A stretch of 64,000 nucleotides of DNA, from contig CM021322.1 of NCBI GenBank assembly GCA_010645155.1, positions 11,356,571 through 11,420,570 on the forward strand, written 5' to 3'. The DNA is from Tigriopus japonicus. Taxonomy: Eukaryota; Arthropoda; Copepoda; Harpacticoida; Harpacticidae. Below, piece after piece: positions 13,743 through 26,101 of this stretch. The stretch's first letter is position 1. Every line of letters begins with the position of its first letter. Position numbers and translations under genes: made by a program. A model generated the notes under the pieces. It had not been told where the DNA came from. It saw nothing but the letters and a program-made list of their open reading frames with translations, and made no database searches.

Positions 13743-14843
13743 CTTATTTTCTCCAGATTCAGGTCTCTTTTCGTGTTCGCCCGTTGAAAAAACATCGTCT
13801 GACAAATGGGCAAACTCCTCCAGACTTCGATCTGCATCCAGCAGCCAATCATCAAAAGGTTGTGCTGCAAAATCGACTTCAGTCAAAAGCAGATCTTCAT
13901 CAAGATCCACATTTATATCATCACTTGCACCATCAGGACCAGCACTTCCTGTCACCACTTGTTCTTCTTGGAGATGAACTGCTAATTGCTCGTCCAAATG
14001 AAGGAATTCATCACTGATCTCGTCCAGATTCTCATCAATGTAGTTGAGCTGATCATCAATATGGATCAATTGATTGACGACATCCTCCTCGTCCGGAATG
14101 AAATCCTCGGAAAGGTTCGCATCAGGAGCTCCGAGAACGTCAAAGGGATTGGCAGCAAACCCTAGATCCAACTCTAATGTATCATCTTGATCCATGATCA
14201 TAGGAGAAACTCGAGAGATGTCTCGGTCGCTCATTTCATCCCCGTCCTCGGCGTTGATGGCTTCGATTGAAGGATTGTATACGATTTCCTCCAGGTCTTC
14301 GGAATCGCTCGGACTCGACATCTGAGCTTCGGTATCGGATATTCCTGAATCGTGATCGGATTCACCATGATGAGGCGATGAGGATCTCGGATCTGGGTTA
14401 TTCCCATCATTTGGATCTGGCTGTTCCTGATCGGCGTTCAGTACGTAGGCATTGATCTCGACGGGTTGGCCAAAGCAAGGCCTAATTCGGTCATAGCGCC
14501 CCAGGTTGTTGAGATCGTCCAGGATCTCGGAATGGAACCGTTCTAACATGGATTCGTAGTTCTTGGGGTGAAGTCTGGGCGAGAGATCGTTCCCACCCAA
14601 TCCGAATCCAAACGAGTCTTGATGGCTCTGAGTTTGGATCCACATATCTCCAAAAGGTTGATCGGCACTGTCATAGAGGTCATTGCCCCCTCCACTCTGA
14701 TTATTTGAAGATCCCAATCCGCTCATGAGCGAATCTGGATCCGTTCGGAGCAAACTCAGGATGATGGCCAAGTAGAGCATCTCATTGTTGGCAAACCTCT
14801 TCTTGAGATTCCTCATCTTGATTACCACTTTACGCCCACTCAT
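13743..14843 (-). CDS. Unrecognised acidic protein, first coding exon
   Basis: The exon runs from an ATG at 14843 down to a strong donor (AATAAG then GTAAGAT) at 13742, giving 367 residues and ending in phase 0. If translated past the donor the frame stops about 40 residues later. The N-terminus is basic and hydrophobic (MSGRKVVIKMRNLKKRF, then NEMLYLAIILSLL), probably an amphipathic or short hydrophobic helix of about 12-14 residues rather than a signal peptide. The rest is strongly acidic and polar, with serine/aspartate stretches (SDHDSGISDTEAQMSSPSDS) and repeated Asp/Glu/Leu segments resembling disordered activation or scaffold regions. The long open frame and clean donor argue for a real gene. 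I do not recognise the family and could not place the next exon toward lower coordinates. A possible 5' untranslated exon is described separately. Confidence 0.75.
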
Positions 14844-14950
14844 TCAATGATGGAAAACAATGACAAAAGGGTTATTGAATCAGTCAGATCACGAACCTGT
14901 GGCTCATAGCAGGCCTCAGGATAATGTGACGGACTGTTTCAAGGATCAGT

Positions 14951-16203
14951 CTGAAGAAAAATCACTTCCCGGGCCTTGAAGAAATGAGCGAGTCAATCAA
15001 CTCTTTCTTTCTTTTCTCCGTCGTCCCTTCGTAACCCAAGGAAGGTGGTAGACACTCAGAAATCCGACTCCTCGGGATTTTGTCTTTGTATGACAACGGT
15101 GCACTTGAGTACGTACAGTATCGTCCCCCAACCTTTAGTACAATCACTTTTTCGTCTTTTTTTCCAGACGATAATAATCAAGTCAGTCTGAGGCGCCGCG
15201 TGGGTGTCGGGCCAAAGAAATCCCTAAGATTTGAGTTAGACGACTGGAAAAGAAAGAAAGAAAGAGAAAAAGAAAGATCCGATCCTTTTCCTATCCTTCT
15301 TCGTCGTAGAAGGATGTGGGTTGAAAAATTCAGACACACCGTACGAAGGTATATACCATAGATGGAGTAATGGGTCTATGACTTTGTGGGCCACTGTCTC
15401 AGTTCGTGGCTCTGGACTTCTTCTGTCCCCGAAAACCCACTAAATTTTGGGCGGGATTGATGAGCACTTGACAATTCTCAGGACAAGAAATACCATCCGA
15501 ACCCAAAGTCGACAATGATGATGAAGATGATGATAGCACAAGATGACACCAAAAAAGAGCACGTTCGAGATCTTCCCGGACACTGACTGACACGGATTCT
15601 GAAAAGGTCAATCAAGGATAAGATAAAACATATCGAGACAAATGATCGCTTCGACTAGGCTCTTGGAATTTGAAGCTCCCTAGGGAGACGAAAAACGCAA
15701 ACAAAAACAATGTTGCTTGGACGTGGTCGACGTGGTTGAGAGTGTGGGTGAACTCCGAGACTGAAACGAAGTCAGTCTTTAGGACACACGTAATCGTTAC
15801 ATCTCGGTCATTTCCTAAGAAAGACGAACTTTCTGATTTGATTCTAAGGAGTTCGACAAAGAACAAAGCCTCATCGGCCTGTTTCACTGGACTCTTCGGA
15901 TTGAGAAAGGTAGTAAGTTTCCAGTCAACGAGAAAAGCAATGCGTCAAATGGGTTTTTCTGCTGCAAATTCGCATTCGCTAGTTCTCTTTTACAGAAGGA
16001 AAAGGCGAAACGAAAAGCGTCGAGGATCTTACGCAAGTCCTTTGTGTGAACAACGGATTTGATAACTAAACGTACGTTCCATTTCAAAGAAACAACGAGG
16101 TTCAATTTTGCAGATTTCCACCAAGAGTGCCAGTTATGAAGCACTTGACTGGCAAATCAGCCCTTTATCTTGAATTCTAAGCACTTTCATGTATAACCCT
16201 TAC
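14951..16203 (-). other. Possible 5' UTR intron of the acidic gene
   Basis: On the minus strand a good donor (CTAG then GTAAGGG) lies at 16203, and a classic acceptor (TTTTTCTTCAG) ends at 14951, 107 bases before the ATG at 14843. Joining them would give a non-coding first exon beginning somewhere above 16204 and a 1253-base intron. This is inference from splice motifs only. The open frames inside this interval on either strand match nothing I know. Confidence 0.35.
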
Positions 16204-17270
16204 CTAGAAAGGCCCCGAAAATCGAGTAATATCAATGAATAAATAGCATCAATAATATTAAGTTGATGAAGATGCTGATGTTGTAGCAGACACTGGTTTG
16301 TGATTGTCAAGATGTTTGGAGTGATTCTATCTACACTGGCTACACTATGATGACGAAATGGTGTGGTTCGTCGTTGTTCTCGAACACGCTTCTCAAAGTT
16401 CAAAGTGTCTGTGACGAGATTGAGGATGGTGAAAGATAATACTCGGCAAAGTAATCACGCCCAACCGTCGTAAGGGCGTCTCGCGGGTCCGATGAGTCGG
16501 TTATCTGTCCGGATATTGGCGTCTATCCCCGTGTTCACCCAGGGGTTCACCGGAATGGAGGATTGGCAGTCCCTTTTTTGTTGGGATAGGGTCGGTTTTT
16601 TGGATCTCTTCAGTGGCTGATTTCGTCCGTCCGGTCGTTCGTTTCTGTCTCTTTCTCTTTTTTTGTGTGCCTTGTTCGTACTGAGTCAGCATCCGAGCCG
16701 GCCGTCACTTTCAGGGATGAAAGGTACAGCAAAGCCAGATCTTGAGTTGGAATCCAATTGTAAGATTTTCATGATCAGTTTTGGGTATTAAATAATAATA
16801 AAATTAAAATTCAAATGGTTTTTAGTGTTAGTTGTTGTCTATTGTTGGATCAAAAGTGATCAAATGGTGGGTGGTTTTCTCAAAGGGATCCCTGAAGTTT
16901 TGCCTGACGTTTGTCCATGCTGTTCTTCTTCTTGCTCGATCCATTGAAGCATGCGATGCGCCCGCTTGTAGAACTTCTTTCTTTCTTTCCTTGTCTTTTG
17001 TTCCCAGACTTGAACGAGTCGTTGGGAGCCAGGTGGATAAAAGGATCGAAGCAGAGCGGTTTCTGGTTCGCACTTGGGTCACAATGGTGATTTATGACTA
17101 AAATGGCACAAGTTTCCTTTTTCTTATTTTTCGACCGTACGATCCAAACAAAGTCCAAAGGCTCAAGAAAGTCCAGTGGAATATTTTTTAGAAAAAAAAC
17201 ATTCAAATGAATTGAGTCTCTTTATCCAAAGAGAGTTGTGAGATCCTTGCTTTATCAAACAGCGGATTTT

Positions 17271-17584
17271 TTAATACAGCTACAAGGAATGAGATTCCCT
17301 GTAAAGAGAGTTAATGATTAATTTAGTTTATAAAATTACCGTGTATATGAAATTTGATCTACCAATGAGTTACTGTTGGCAGATCTGTACAACCCTTGTA
17401 TAGTGGGTTGGTCAGGAATAGTATTTAAGAATTTGTCCAATCCTGCCTTAAGGTGTTGCGTATTACATTGTATTTTAAAAAGCCACTCTAAAAACAAGGT
17501 GTACATTAGAGTATAGGCAAGAGAATGCTTGATATGGGCCAAAGAACCTATTTTGCTTGCGTAAACTTTACTAAAAGTAAACAT
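17271..17584 (-). mobile_element. 5'-truncated LINE fragment (C-terminal ORF and 3' tail)
   Basis: Read on the minus strand, the frame ends with residues including LKAGLDKFLNTIPDQP and then SANSNSLVDQ before a stop at about 17336. The pattern of a lysine/leucine helix followed by I-P-D is typical of the C-terminus of non-LTR retrotransposon reverse transcriptase proteins in animals. After the stop comes a short 3' tail containing ACAGGGAATCTCATTCC and a degenerate TAGC...TA end. The same peptide end and tail recur at 33488-33652, and the tail alone at 61381-61418. The copy is heavily 5'-truncated and cannot be functional. Confidence 0.65.
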
Positions 17585-18152
17585 TACTCAAAAATAACAT
17601 GGTATTTTTTGTAATCATGTGCAAAATAGTAACATTTTCACCTTACTATCATTATTTTTTGTGCTGGTTTTCTTGAAATATTAAATTCAAAACTTTGAGA
17701 CATTTTCATAAAATGCATATTTTGTGTGCTTTTTTTCACTCTTCTCTACTCACTGAGATGGTTAGATTATGACAATTAGGTCAAAATTCAACCTCAGCCT
17801 CAACCTTTGGAGTTGGGTTGATCTTCGAGGTGAAGAGATAGAGAGAGGGGTGTAGGTTTGTTCTCTGTTAACGCAAGTTGAGAACCTTTGCTCCATCCAC
17901 TTTTCTCGATCAACTGAACAAAAGATAAACTATTTTCCGTTTCATCAGCCGGTAAATACAATTAGCAAAGAGAAACAGGGATCTAGCAAAAGCTTCAGAG
18001 TTAGGAGTTGTTCAAGGAGGTGAAAAAGCCAGAAGATATTTGGAGATAATAGCATTAAATAAAGAAATTAAGAGTCTCAATAAACCAATTACAATCGAAA
18101 CATTAACCGTTGTGATAAACTGCAAATCAAATTTCCTACCGTGGATCATGAT

Positions 18153-19391
18153 TAGGGGTGCACTTTTCATGCAAATGCACTTTTTTACACGTTTGACCGG
18201 TTTTTTGCTTTATTTGCACTTTTTGCCGTTTTTCCATGTTTTTGCACTTTCCGTGATTTTTCGCTGATATCTTGTTTTTTTGCCAGAAAAAAATAAACAT
18301 GTTTTTCCAAATTCCGTGTAAAATAAACTTTCTGTCAAAAAATTCCAGCATGGCTAAAAAATTATTTTATATAGCTAAAATTGTTGCTTGCTCCAAACAT
18401 TGAAATTGGCTTCACTTGTTGGGTAAATAGTTTACCTTATGGGCTGGTAATTTGAATCATGTTGGTGAACACTATTATTTTTTCGCTAAAAATTCAATTT
18501 ATTTGACACTAATAACAATTCTGCTCGACAAAACCAATCAATCAAAAAAAAACGTTAAATAAACATAGAAAATAATAGTTATCAACCTACCCACTTCAAT
18601 CAAAACAAAAAAAGACCAAAAGCACTTGAACAAACTTGACCAAGTATGGTTCTTGTGTTTAGTGGAAAACTCCTTTGGCTTGAATATCGAAAATGAAGCC
18701 AAACGGTCAAAAGGTTAAATAGACATTGCATGTTTATGCATACTTATTTTTTGCAATTAAACTAAGTAAAGCCACTGTCTTTTTAAAAAAAAGCAACAGC
18801 TCTGTTGAGAGTGTACTAAAATGCCATCAATTTGACCTAATTTTGGTATACTGTAAAATCTGGTTTATGTATGTTGACATGTGACATTAGCTGAGTTTAT
18901 ATACCCTGTGACAACTTGAGTTGTGACAGAAATTTTTCGCTACCACACACCATTGACTTCAATTGCAAACTCGAAAGTACATAAGTTAGGCCAAGAAATC
19001 CTGTGGCAAAAGTTATGAAAGAGGTTTGCGACGGGGTTTATAAGCTTAGCTTTCTTTGAACGATTTCTTGTGGCAACTGACGTACTTTCGTGTTTGCAAA
19101 TGAAAACAAACGGTGTGTGGTAACGTAAAATTTCTGTGACAACTCAAGTTGTCACAGGGTATATAAAATCAGCTAACATTGGGAGAAATGCATTTCTGAT
19201 CTTTTTTGACTTAAAAAGTATTTTTGGAACAACCAAGGTGTTTAGCAATTTTCGTGTTTTCCCAAATGAATCAGATCAATCAACCAATTTTATTGTATTT
19301 CACAAAAAAATGTTTGCACTTTTTTGCACTTTTATTTGCACTTTAATCTACACTTATTGGTCTTTTTATTTGCACGAAAAGTGCACCCCTT
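18153..19391. mobile_element. Non-autonomous hAT-type element, 1239 bp, with 8-bp TSD
   Basis: The element begins TAGGGGTGCACTTTTC and ends GAAAAGTGCACCCCTT, an almost perfect terminal inverted repeat of the TAGGGGTG type known in hAT transposons. Both sides carry the identical octamer ATCATGAT (18145-18152 and 19392-19399), an 8-base target duplication as expected for hAT and itself palindromic. Subterminal TTTGCAC motifs are repeated near both ends, suggesting transposase-binding sites. There is no transposase frame. A second inverted-repeat element (18888-19175) lies inside. Confidence 0.88.
18888..19175. mobile_element. Inverted-repeat element nested in the hAT element, 288 bp
   Basis: TAGCTGAGTTTATATACCCT at the left end is matched by its inverted partner AGGGTATATAAAATCAGCTA at the right. 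The arms extend inward for roughly 65 bases with few mismatches and include the near-palindrome ACAACTTGAGTTGT. ACAT flanks both sides (18884-18887 and 19176-19179) as a possible 4-base target duplication. It could be an independent MITE that inserted into the larger element, or part of that element's own internal structure. Confidence 0.65.
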
Positions 19392-21544
19392 ATCATGATG
19401 TCTCAAAAATCACCAAATTTGCAAAATCGAGACGAAAATGATGTCGAAACCCCAATCGACTCCTTTAGCGCAGAAACCTATGTAATAAGTATTACTAACA
19501 ACTACATAGAGGAAGGAAAGATTGTGGAAAAAAGCAAGGAAAAAAGTTTCTAAAAAGTAGAAAAAACGGCAAGAAAAGTACAAAAAGTTGGCAAATCTAA
19601 GCTTTTATGCATAGTCAAGTACGACTACGCTACGAAATCCATGAAAATCTGCAACCAGGTAGCACTTCATTGTGTTGCAATGAGTATCATGCATGTTAAT
19701 GATGGAAAGTTTAAATAGTTGTAATTATATCAAAGTCAACTCTTCATTAAATGAAAGCACACATATGAACATTACTATTACTTTTGGAACTCCATTTCAA
19801 GGCTGAAGTACTATTATTATCTACCTAAACTTGATAAAAAGTCAACCATTAATGAAAAAAAATTTTTTTGACATCATGTTTGGTAAATAAGCTAACGTTG
19901 ATTTTTTTGTCTCAGTCTTGTTTCTGCCAATGAACTCTCCAATAAGAGAACTTAATTCATGGCAGTGTTTTTGTTCAACTTTAAGAGTTGCAAACAATTA
20001 GATCATTGAGGCTAAAGTAGTTCCAAGGATCTGCCGTAAATTTCTTGGAGGACTACATCCAATTTTAGTATTTTTGGTCTCAACAACGCCGTTTTTCGTA
20101 TTCTTTCGAGATTTTGCAACGTTACAACAGAGAAATGAAATTTGTTTTGAGAAAATGGCATGGACAAATTATTTTGTGCATGTTTTGTGCTTTGTTTGTC
20201 GGAATAGTTTGCAAAACTTATTAGAAAATGTTAATATGCCTTTGATTTAACGCAAATAAATTAAGAGGTAAAAGAGATTTAAGAGGTCAAACAGGTAAGT
20301 TTTTGTTATTATCCTTGGACTTGAAAAGCACAAGACGAAAAGAACCCAAAAAGCGCGTACACCGAACCTTCAAAAGCGAAAAATTTGCACGAAAGGAAGC
20401 ACTTGCTGAGAATTTAATCAAAAAAATGATTGTGAGAAACACTTGTGATAAAAAAAGAAAAAATATGATTGATAACAATTAAATCCATCGAAAAGGGCAA
20501 AAAAATTAAAAAAAAAAAAATTGTGCTCTGCTTGATGAAATTGGTTGACTTATGACCGCAAATTACACTACCAAGTAGGATAAGGATAGTAAAGACTCTC
20601 ACACTTCAAGACGTTCAAATATCCATTTGCTGAATGGGTATTGCATTCCTTGTTGTGGTGACAAAAAATCTGACTGAACAGTCAGAGCTTGATGGTTGAT
20701 AGATGAAGTGGTTTTTATATGAAGGGACACACGGAACATGCTTGCTTTATCAAATTCTTGCAAGTATCATTACTATATAAAAGAAAAGTTTCGAGGTTCA
20801 TCTATTCGTGGGTGCCAATGGATGGGAGGAAAAATACTTCGTGGATAAACGAAAAATTCCTTTACTCCGATGAGCGATCGCAATATCTCCGATAAAAAAA
20901 AGAAGGAAATATTTTCAAAATTGTGCACACAGTACGACTGCCGACAGGTTATTAGTTTACTCCTTTGTAATGCTTGGATTGCTAGTTTGCTGATTGAAAA
21001 TCTAAAACGACCAAACATACAATATACAAATTTGTAGAAAAGAGACGGACGGGGTTTTCGACTTTGCCCACGCCCGTCCTGTTTGGAGTGCCGGGAATTA
21101 GTAATAACGAAAAGTTTCTCAATTGCAGAGGGTGCAAGTGAAAACTAACCCACAGCCCCAATTTGAACATAGGGATTGTCGACAAGGTTTGGAGGACTGG
21201 AATAAGAGGACCTACTGAATGGTCATCGCTGCGTTTATCGCGCTTGTTGCGTAGCAATCGAACTACGTCTCAGAAATTCGAGTCGACAAATGATAGGTTC
21301 AGTTTTCTGATAAAGACATGTTTCCGGCCCCTGCCAATCTTGGAGTCTGTCCCCTGACAGTTTTTGCTTGTGCATTTTTTACTTCCATGAGATGTGAAAA
21401 ACGCGTGTGAACGACCTTTGCTCATTTGAATGTCCTCATGTGCTCTCTTAGCGTCAGTCACGTTCCGCAAGTGGAACACGGACAATCTCACGGAATTGCC
21501 CCTCTCAACTCGACGTCTGGAAGTCTCTGGCACGGTTTCCCAAC

Positions 21545-24500
21545 ATGACTGGGACAGTCTTGGTCGTGTGTCTGGTCTCAGCCGTGTCTTTATCATGGGC
21601 ACAGAGTCTGCCGGAATCATCTTCGGTCCGGGATACCAGTGTGCCCTCGGCGGCATTTGTTCCATGTGGGTCGCGTTTGGAAACCTTCGAGTGTCCCGAT
21701 TCAGGTCAATGTATCCCGATTGATCAGAAATGTGACGGAAAGCCTCAATGTCAGGATGGATCCGATGAGAGGGGCTGTCGCAAACCTTTCGCGTGTGTCG
21801 GGCAACATATGTTTATGTGTGAGTAGAACTTGAAATGTAAAAGGAACATTGACCGATCGATTGCCTCAATTTGGATTTGTTTCTCGTTGAAAGGTGCGTC
21901 GGGTGACGAGTGCATCTCCATGTTTTGGAAATGTGACGATGATTACGATTGCCGGGATCGATCAGACGAGAAAAATTGCAATCCCTTCGTTAAAGAAAGG
22001 AATATTACTTGCGACCAAAACGAATTCAAATGTAGCAACGGTAAGTGGGGTCACAAAGTCTTCAAAATCGAGGTCACTTTAAACTAGAGGGAAAATGGCT
22101 GATTCTTCAATCGTGATTGTCCCAAGGGATTGTGCAGTGATTCCAACGAAAGAACCGTAATATGCTAGGAAATGTCGACTTGAAAGAACGGCTTCTCTTG
22201 TATTACTACACGTATGACGAATATGAATCAGCCCAATGACTCGAAAATTACTGCAAGCTGCATTTTGTCGCGTTCAGACCAATGTGATTTCAAATGGAGT
22301 TTTTTCTAAGTAATTGAATTATATTAATGAACATCTTTTATCGAGTCCAACTCTGCCCATTTCCTCTTTTAGCGCGAAATGTATATGACAATCGCTATTA
22401 ATGGTTCAGTTCCGGTGCATCAATTTACAATCCAACATTGACAATATAGGAAAGCCGGACTAAAACCTGTAATGTTTGATCCATGAACCTTATTTGTAGT
22501 TAAAAATGTAGTTGTAATTTGTTTTTTGAACGACTGAGAGCTCTAAAGCAATTTAATTCAATCACTTGAAAACGTAATTGCTTTTCCAAATTGCAATTTC
22601 AATAGGTCCAGTCATTCGCGAGTAAAATATTAAGATCGTGTGTTCTAACAGAAATCTCGGTTTGTTCCAACTTTTTAAGATCAAAGTTAGCTTTTTGAGA
22701 TCCAAGTTCTTTGAATTTGGAAAAAACTGCTTTGCTTCAGGACTTTGCTTGCCCAACGTCTGGATGTGCGATGGCCAGAAAGATTGCACCGATGAGAGCG
22801 ACGAGAGCCCCGAAACCTGTCATATTCAAGCTCGTGGCGTGAATGCTTCGACCGATCAGGAGCAACAAACCGGTGAACAGGCTCAAGATCAAAAGGCCGA
22901 ATGCGATGACGGTTTTGCCTGCCAATCCAACCCAACTCAATGCTTACCTCTTCGTTGGGTATGTGATGGAGCCAGAGATTGTCCCGATGGATCGGATGAA
23001 GGAGGTGATGCCAACCAAGACTGACTCTAGTTCCTGTAGTAGCTGGGCTTTAATGTTTCTTATTTTTCATTTCACAAGACCAATGCCACGAGCGGCATCG
23101 CAATATCACGGGAGCGAATTGTGCTCTTGGACAGTTCCAGTGTGGCGATTTGTGCCTAGATCCTGCTTTGGTGTGCGATTCCATTCCCCAATGTGCTGAC
23201 GGATCGGACGAGGGTGTCACGTGTAGTCAGAAACAATGTGCACAACTCAAATGCGACCAGCGGTGTATCGCCACGCCCAAAGGTGGGATGTGCGATTGCT
23301 TCCCCGGCTTCAATATGACCGAATCGGGCGTATGCGAAGATATCGACGAATGTCTGACATTTGGGCAATGCAGTCAGAATTGCATCAACACACGTGGTTC
23401 CTTCGAGTGCACGTGTCAACCGGGATATCGACTAAATCGCTTGACCAAGGTTTGCGAAGCGGCTAATGGGACGCCATTGCTCCTGTTTTCCACTCGTACC
23501 GAGGTAAGATCCAGGATTTTGATTCCCAAAGATATGATTTGAATTCAAATCGGCTTCCATCGATTTCTAGATTCGAGGGATCGAGTTTGCCCCCGGTATG
23601 ACTCGTCAATTCTCGGTGGCATTGGAACTTCACCAATTGAAAGAGGCCATTGGTGTTGGATTCGATGGGTTGGGTAATCGCGTGTTTTGGACCTCGATTC
23701 AAGATCAGCAAGAGGGAATCTCCTCCGCTCAGTTGGACGGTTCTCGACTCGAGACGTTTAAGACGGGTCAATTGGTGATGCCCGAAGATTTGGCCATCGA
23801 CTATTTGGGACGCAATGTTTATATCACAGAATCCTCGAAGCGTTTCATCATGGTTTGCAGCATCAACACCAACGATTGCGTGAAATTGATCCACGAGACG
23901 GGAAAACCCCGTGGGATTGCCGTGTTCCCGGAGGAGGGTCTGATGTTCTTTTCGGATTGGGACACACCTCCCCAAATTGTCCGTGCCGGAATGGATGGAT
24001 CCGAGCGACAACCCATTGTCACACGAGATATCCACTGGCCCAATGGAATCGTGGTGGACATTGTCTCTCGGCGTATCTTTTGGGCTGAAGCGTTCTTCAA
24101 TCGCTTGGAATCGGCCGATCTGAATGGCGAAGATCGCAGAGTGATCTTGGAACACGTGATCCATCCCTTTTCCGTAGCCGTGTTTGAAGACACGTTATTC
24201 TGGTCGGACTGGCATGTCAAAGAAATCCAGAGCTGCAACAAATTCACCGGCAAAAATCGGACCATGTTGATCAAGGCTCCGAAAATCGAGCCCATGGGAC
24301 TGACGATCTATCATCCGTTGTTGGAGCCACGTTCCGGGCTGAATCCGTGTGCTGCCACTTTCTGTTCACATTTGTGTCTTCTCACGCCCAAAGAAGGCTC
24401 GGTTTGTCATTGTCCCGAAGGAATGACCCTCTCGGAGGATAGATTGACTTGCCAACATAACGAACCACCTCCGACTGTTCCAATCCCAGAGAGCACCATC

Positions 24501-25256
24501 GCTACGACCACCTTTACTACTACTGCCGCACCGGTTGATCCCTTGGATGATATGGAGCAACCCAATTATGAAGATCTCATCGAGATCAACTCTCGTGTGT
24601 ATCACATCAACGACCTCAATCTGACTATGACAGATAAGCCTTCCAAGAAGCATAAACACGACGATGATTGGGAAAGCCAAGACGATGACGACGCGACATC
24701 CGCCGCTTCCTCGAGTTATGACACTGAAGGTCTCGTCATTGGCATCCTGGTGTTTGTCATTTGCACCATTCTCATCGCACTCTCTGTGTATTGCTGTTTG
24801 AGGCATCGTCAAGCCAAGAAGAGCTCTTTTTCCATGCACTTCCGGAATCCGGCCTTTGGTCGTCATCACTTGCCCTCCACAAGTGAAGAGTTGAAGGATG
24901 TGGAAGCCTGTAAAGATGGACACTATAGCAAATTTGGACAGGAGTGCGATCCCACACTTCATCGGCCGACCCAAAACCTTCACGGAGCCCGACTCGATTA
25001 TTCCAGTGATCAAGATCTGAGAGTGTTTCCGGGGGGTCCGCTCTTGTCCTCGAATTTGCCGCGTTCTTCGACGAATCCGAATCTACTTCATCTGGATCAT
25101 CCCCGTTATGACACGTTGGACAGTCAGAAAAGTTCCCGACAGAGCGAGGACACTCCTGCCGTGTCCACTTCCGGTTTAGAGGACGAGGATGAAGACCGAT
25201 TGGACTCGGTCTCATTGGGCGATGACTACAACGACAAAACTCGACTTATACCTTGA
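21545..25256 (+). CDS. LDL receptor family lipoprotein receptor
   Basis: Five exons join in frame: 21545-21818, 21894-22040, 22741-23004, 23079-23503 and 23571-25256, giving 931 residues. Three donors are strong (GTGAGT, GTAAGT, GTAAGA); the third, GTGATG, is weaker. Order: signal peptide (1-20); five LDLa modules (about 41-78, 84-120, 131-167, 195-231, 243-277), each with the Cys pattern and DxSDE calcium box ([16 protein letters not shown]); an EGF module (282-314); a calcium-binding EGF beginning DIDEC (316-354); a six-bladed YWTD-type propeller with variant motifs (VFWT, VYIT, FFSDWD, IFWAE, LFWSDW); a third EGF (about 630-665); a Thr-rich linker; a transmembrane helix (about 757-780); and a cytoplasmic tail of about 150 residues. 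Such receptors bind lipoproteins or yolk precursors and recycle through endosomes. The internalisation signal reads FRNPAF, with Phe replacing the Tyr of NPxY. LpR/VLDLR and vitellogenin receptor are both possible relatives. Confidence 0.93.
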
Positions 25257-26101
25257 ACTTTTTCATTACTTCTTTTATGTATACTATCTTATCATTTACT
25301 ATTTAATATACTATTTATGAATTTTACACCTTATCCTGTACCAATTTTTGTTTTCCATTTGTGAGCCAGGTTGAGGACTAGTTCAAATGAAAGGCCGACT
25401 TTGAGCCTTTGGTTCTAATATACTTAAAGGGCTAAAATCACAAACAGGGTGTTAGGAGAACTAAATAGAAGATATATTGGGTGGCTAAAATGGAAAGTAT
25501 TTTTTTAGTTACTGATAACTGAATATCGATCGGAGATAGTTAAAAATTATACATTTTTGCCGACGCTTATGCGCTACCAATTAGTCATCAAATGGCAATA
25601 ACTTTAAGATTCAGCAGAGGTGAATCGCAACTGTCCCTTAGCCTGATTTTAAAATAGAGGGCGTTGCAAGATGAACCGCTTGCTCGGAGAATCAAAACGA
25701 CGTCCGGTGTCAGTTTTAGCGCTTTTGCTCTCCCGGGGAAAAATTGGACTCGAGCTTATTCAGAAGTTCTCAAAGTATAATATTTAATTGATTTTAAAGA
25801 TAGTCATAACATTTCGGTTGCATTGATGTACGCGAGAAAAAGAGTTCATAAAAAAATGTCATCATCCGGGGTCGGTTAGGAGAGACAGAGAGAGAGAGAG
25901 AGGAACGTGGGTCGTGTCATATTGGATCATCATTCTTATCCTGGCAATTATACGACCAACGCACGCACGCCCATTTCTTCTTCTTGGCGGTCTGACAACA
26001 ACAAGGAGCGTTTAACGGGTAAAAGGCACAAGGGCCTGTATGTATGTTGATTGGTTGGTTGGCTGGTTGGCTTTGCTATTGTATGTCGTAAGGTCTTTTG
26101 T
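25257..26101. other. Convergent intergenic spacer
   Basis: An 845-base spacer separates the 3' ends of the LDLR-like gene (plus) and TMEM192 (minus). It holds an AG dinucleotide tract at about 25880-25903 and tandem GGTT/GGCT units near 26050-26070. No canonical AATAAA stands close to either stop codon. Confidence 0.6.

Larger units (their letters stand above)
16204..21544. other. Intergenic region with transposon remnants
   Basis: No protein gene is supported here. The right part lies upstream of the LDLR-like gene and must hold its promoter, but I see no convincing TATA box or initiator to report. The middle holds a LINE tail (17271-17584) and a 1.24 kb hAT-type element (18153-19391). The remainder, especially 19.4-21 kb, is AT-rich with no recognisable structure. 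Confidence 0.5.

Noticed and set aside
23463..24164. A 233-codon minus-strand frame in the LDLR-like gene.
   Set aside because: It is antisense to the beta-propeller exon, whose frame has clear homology.
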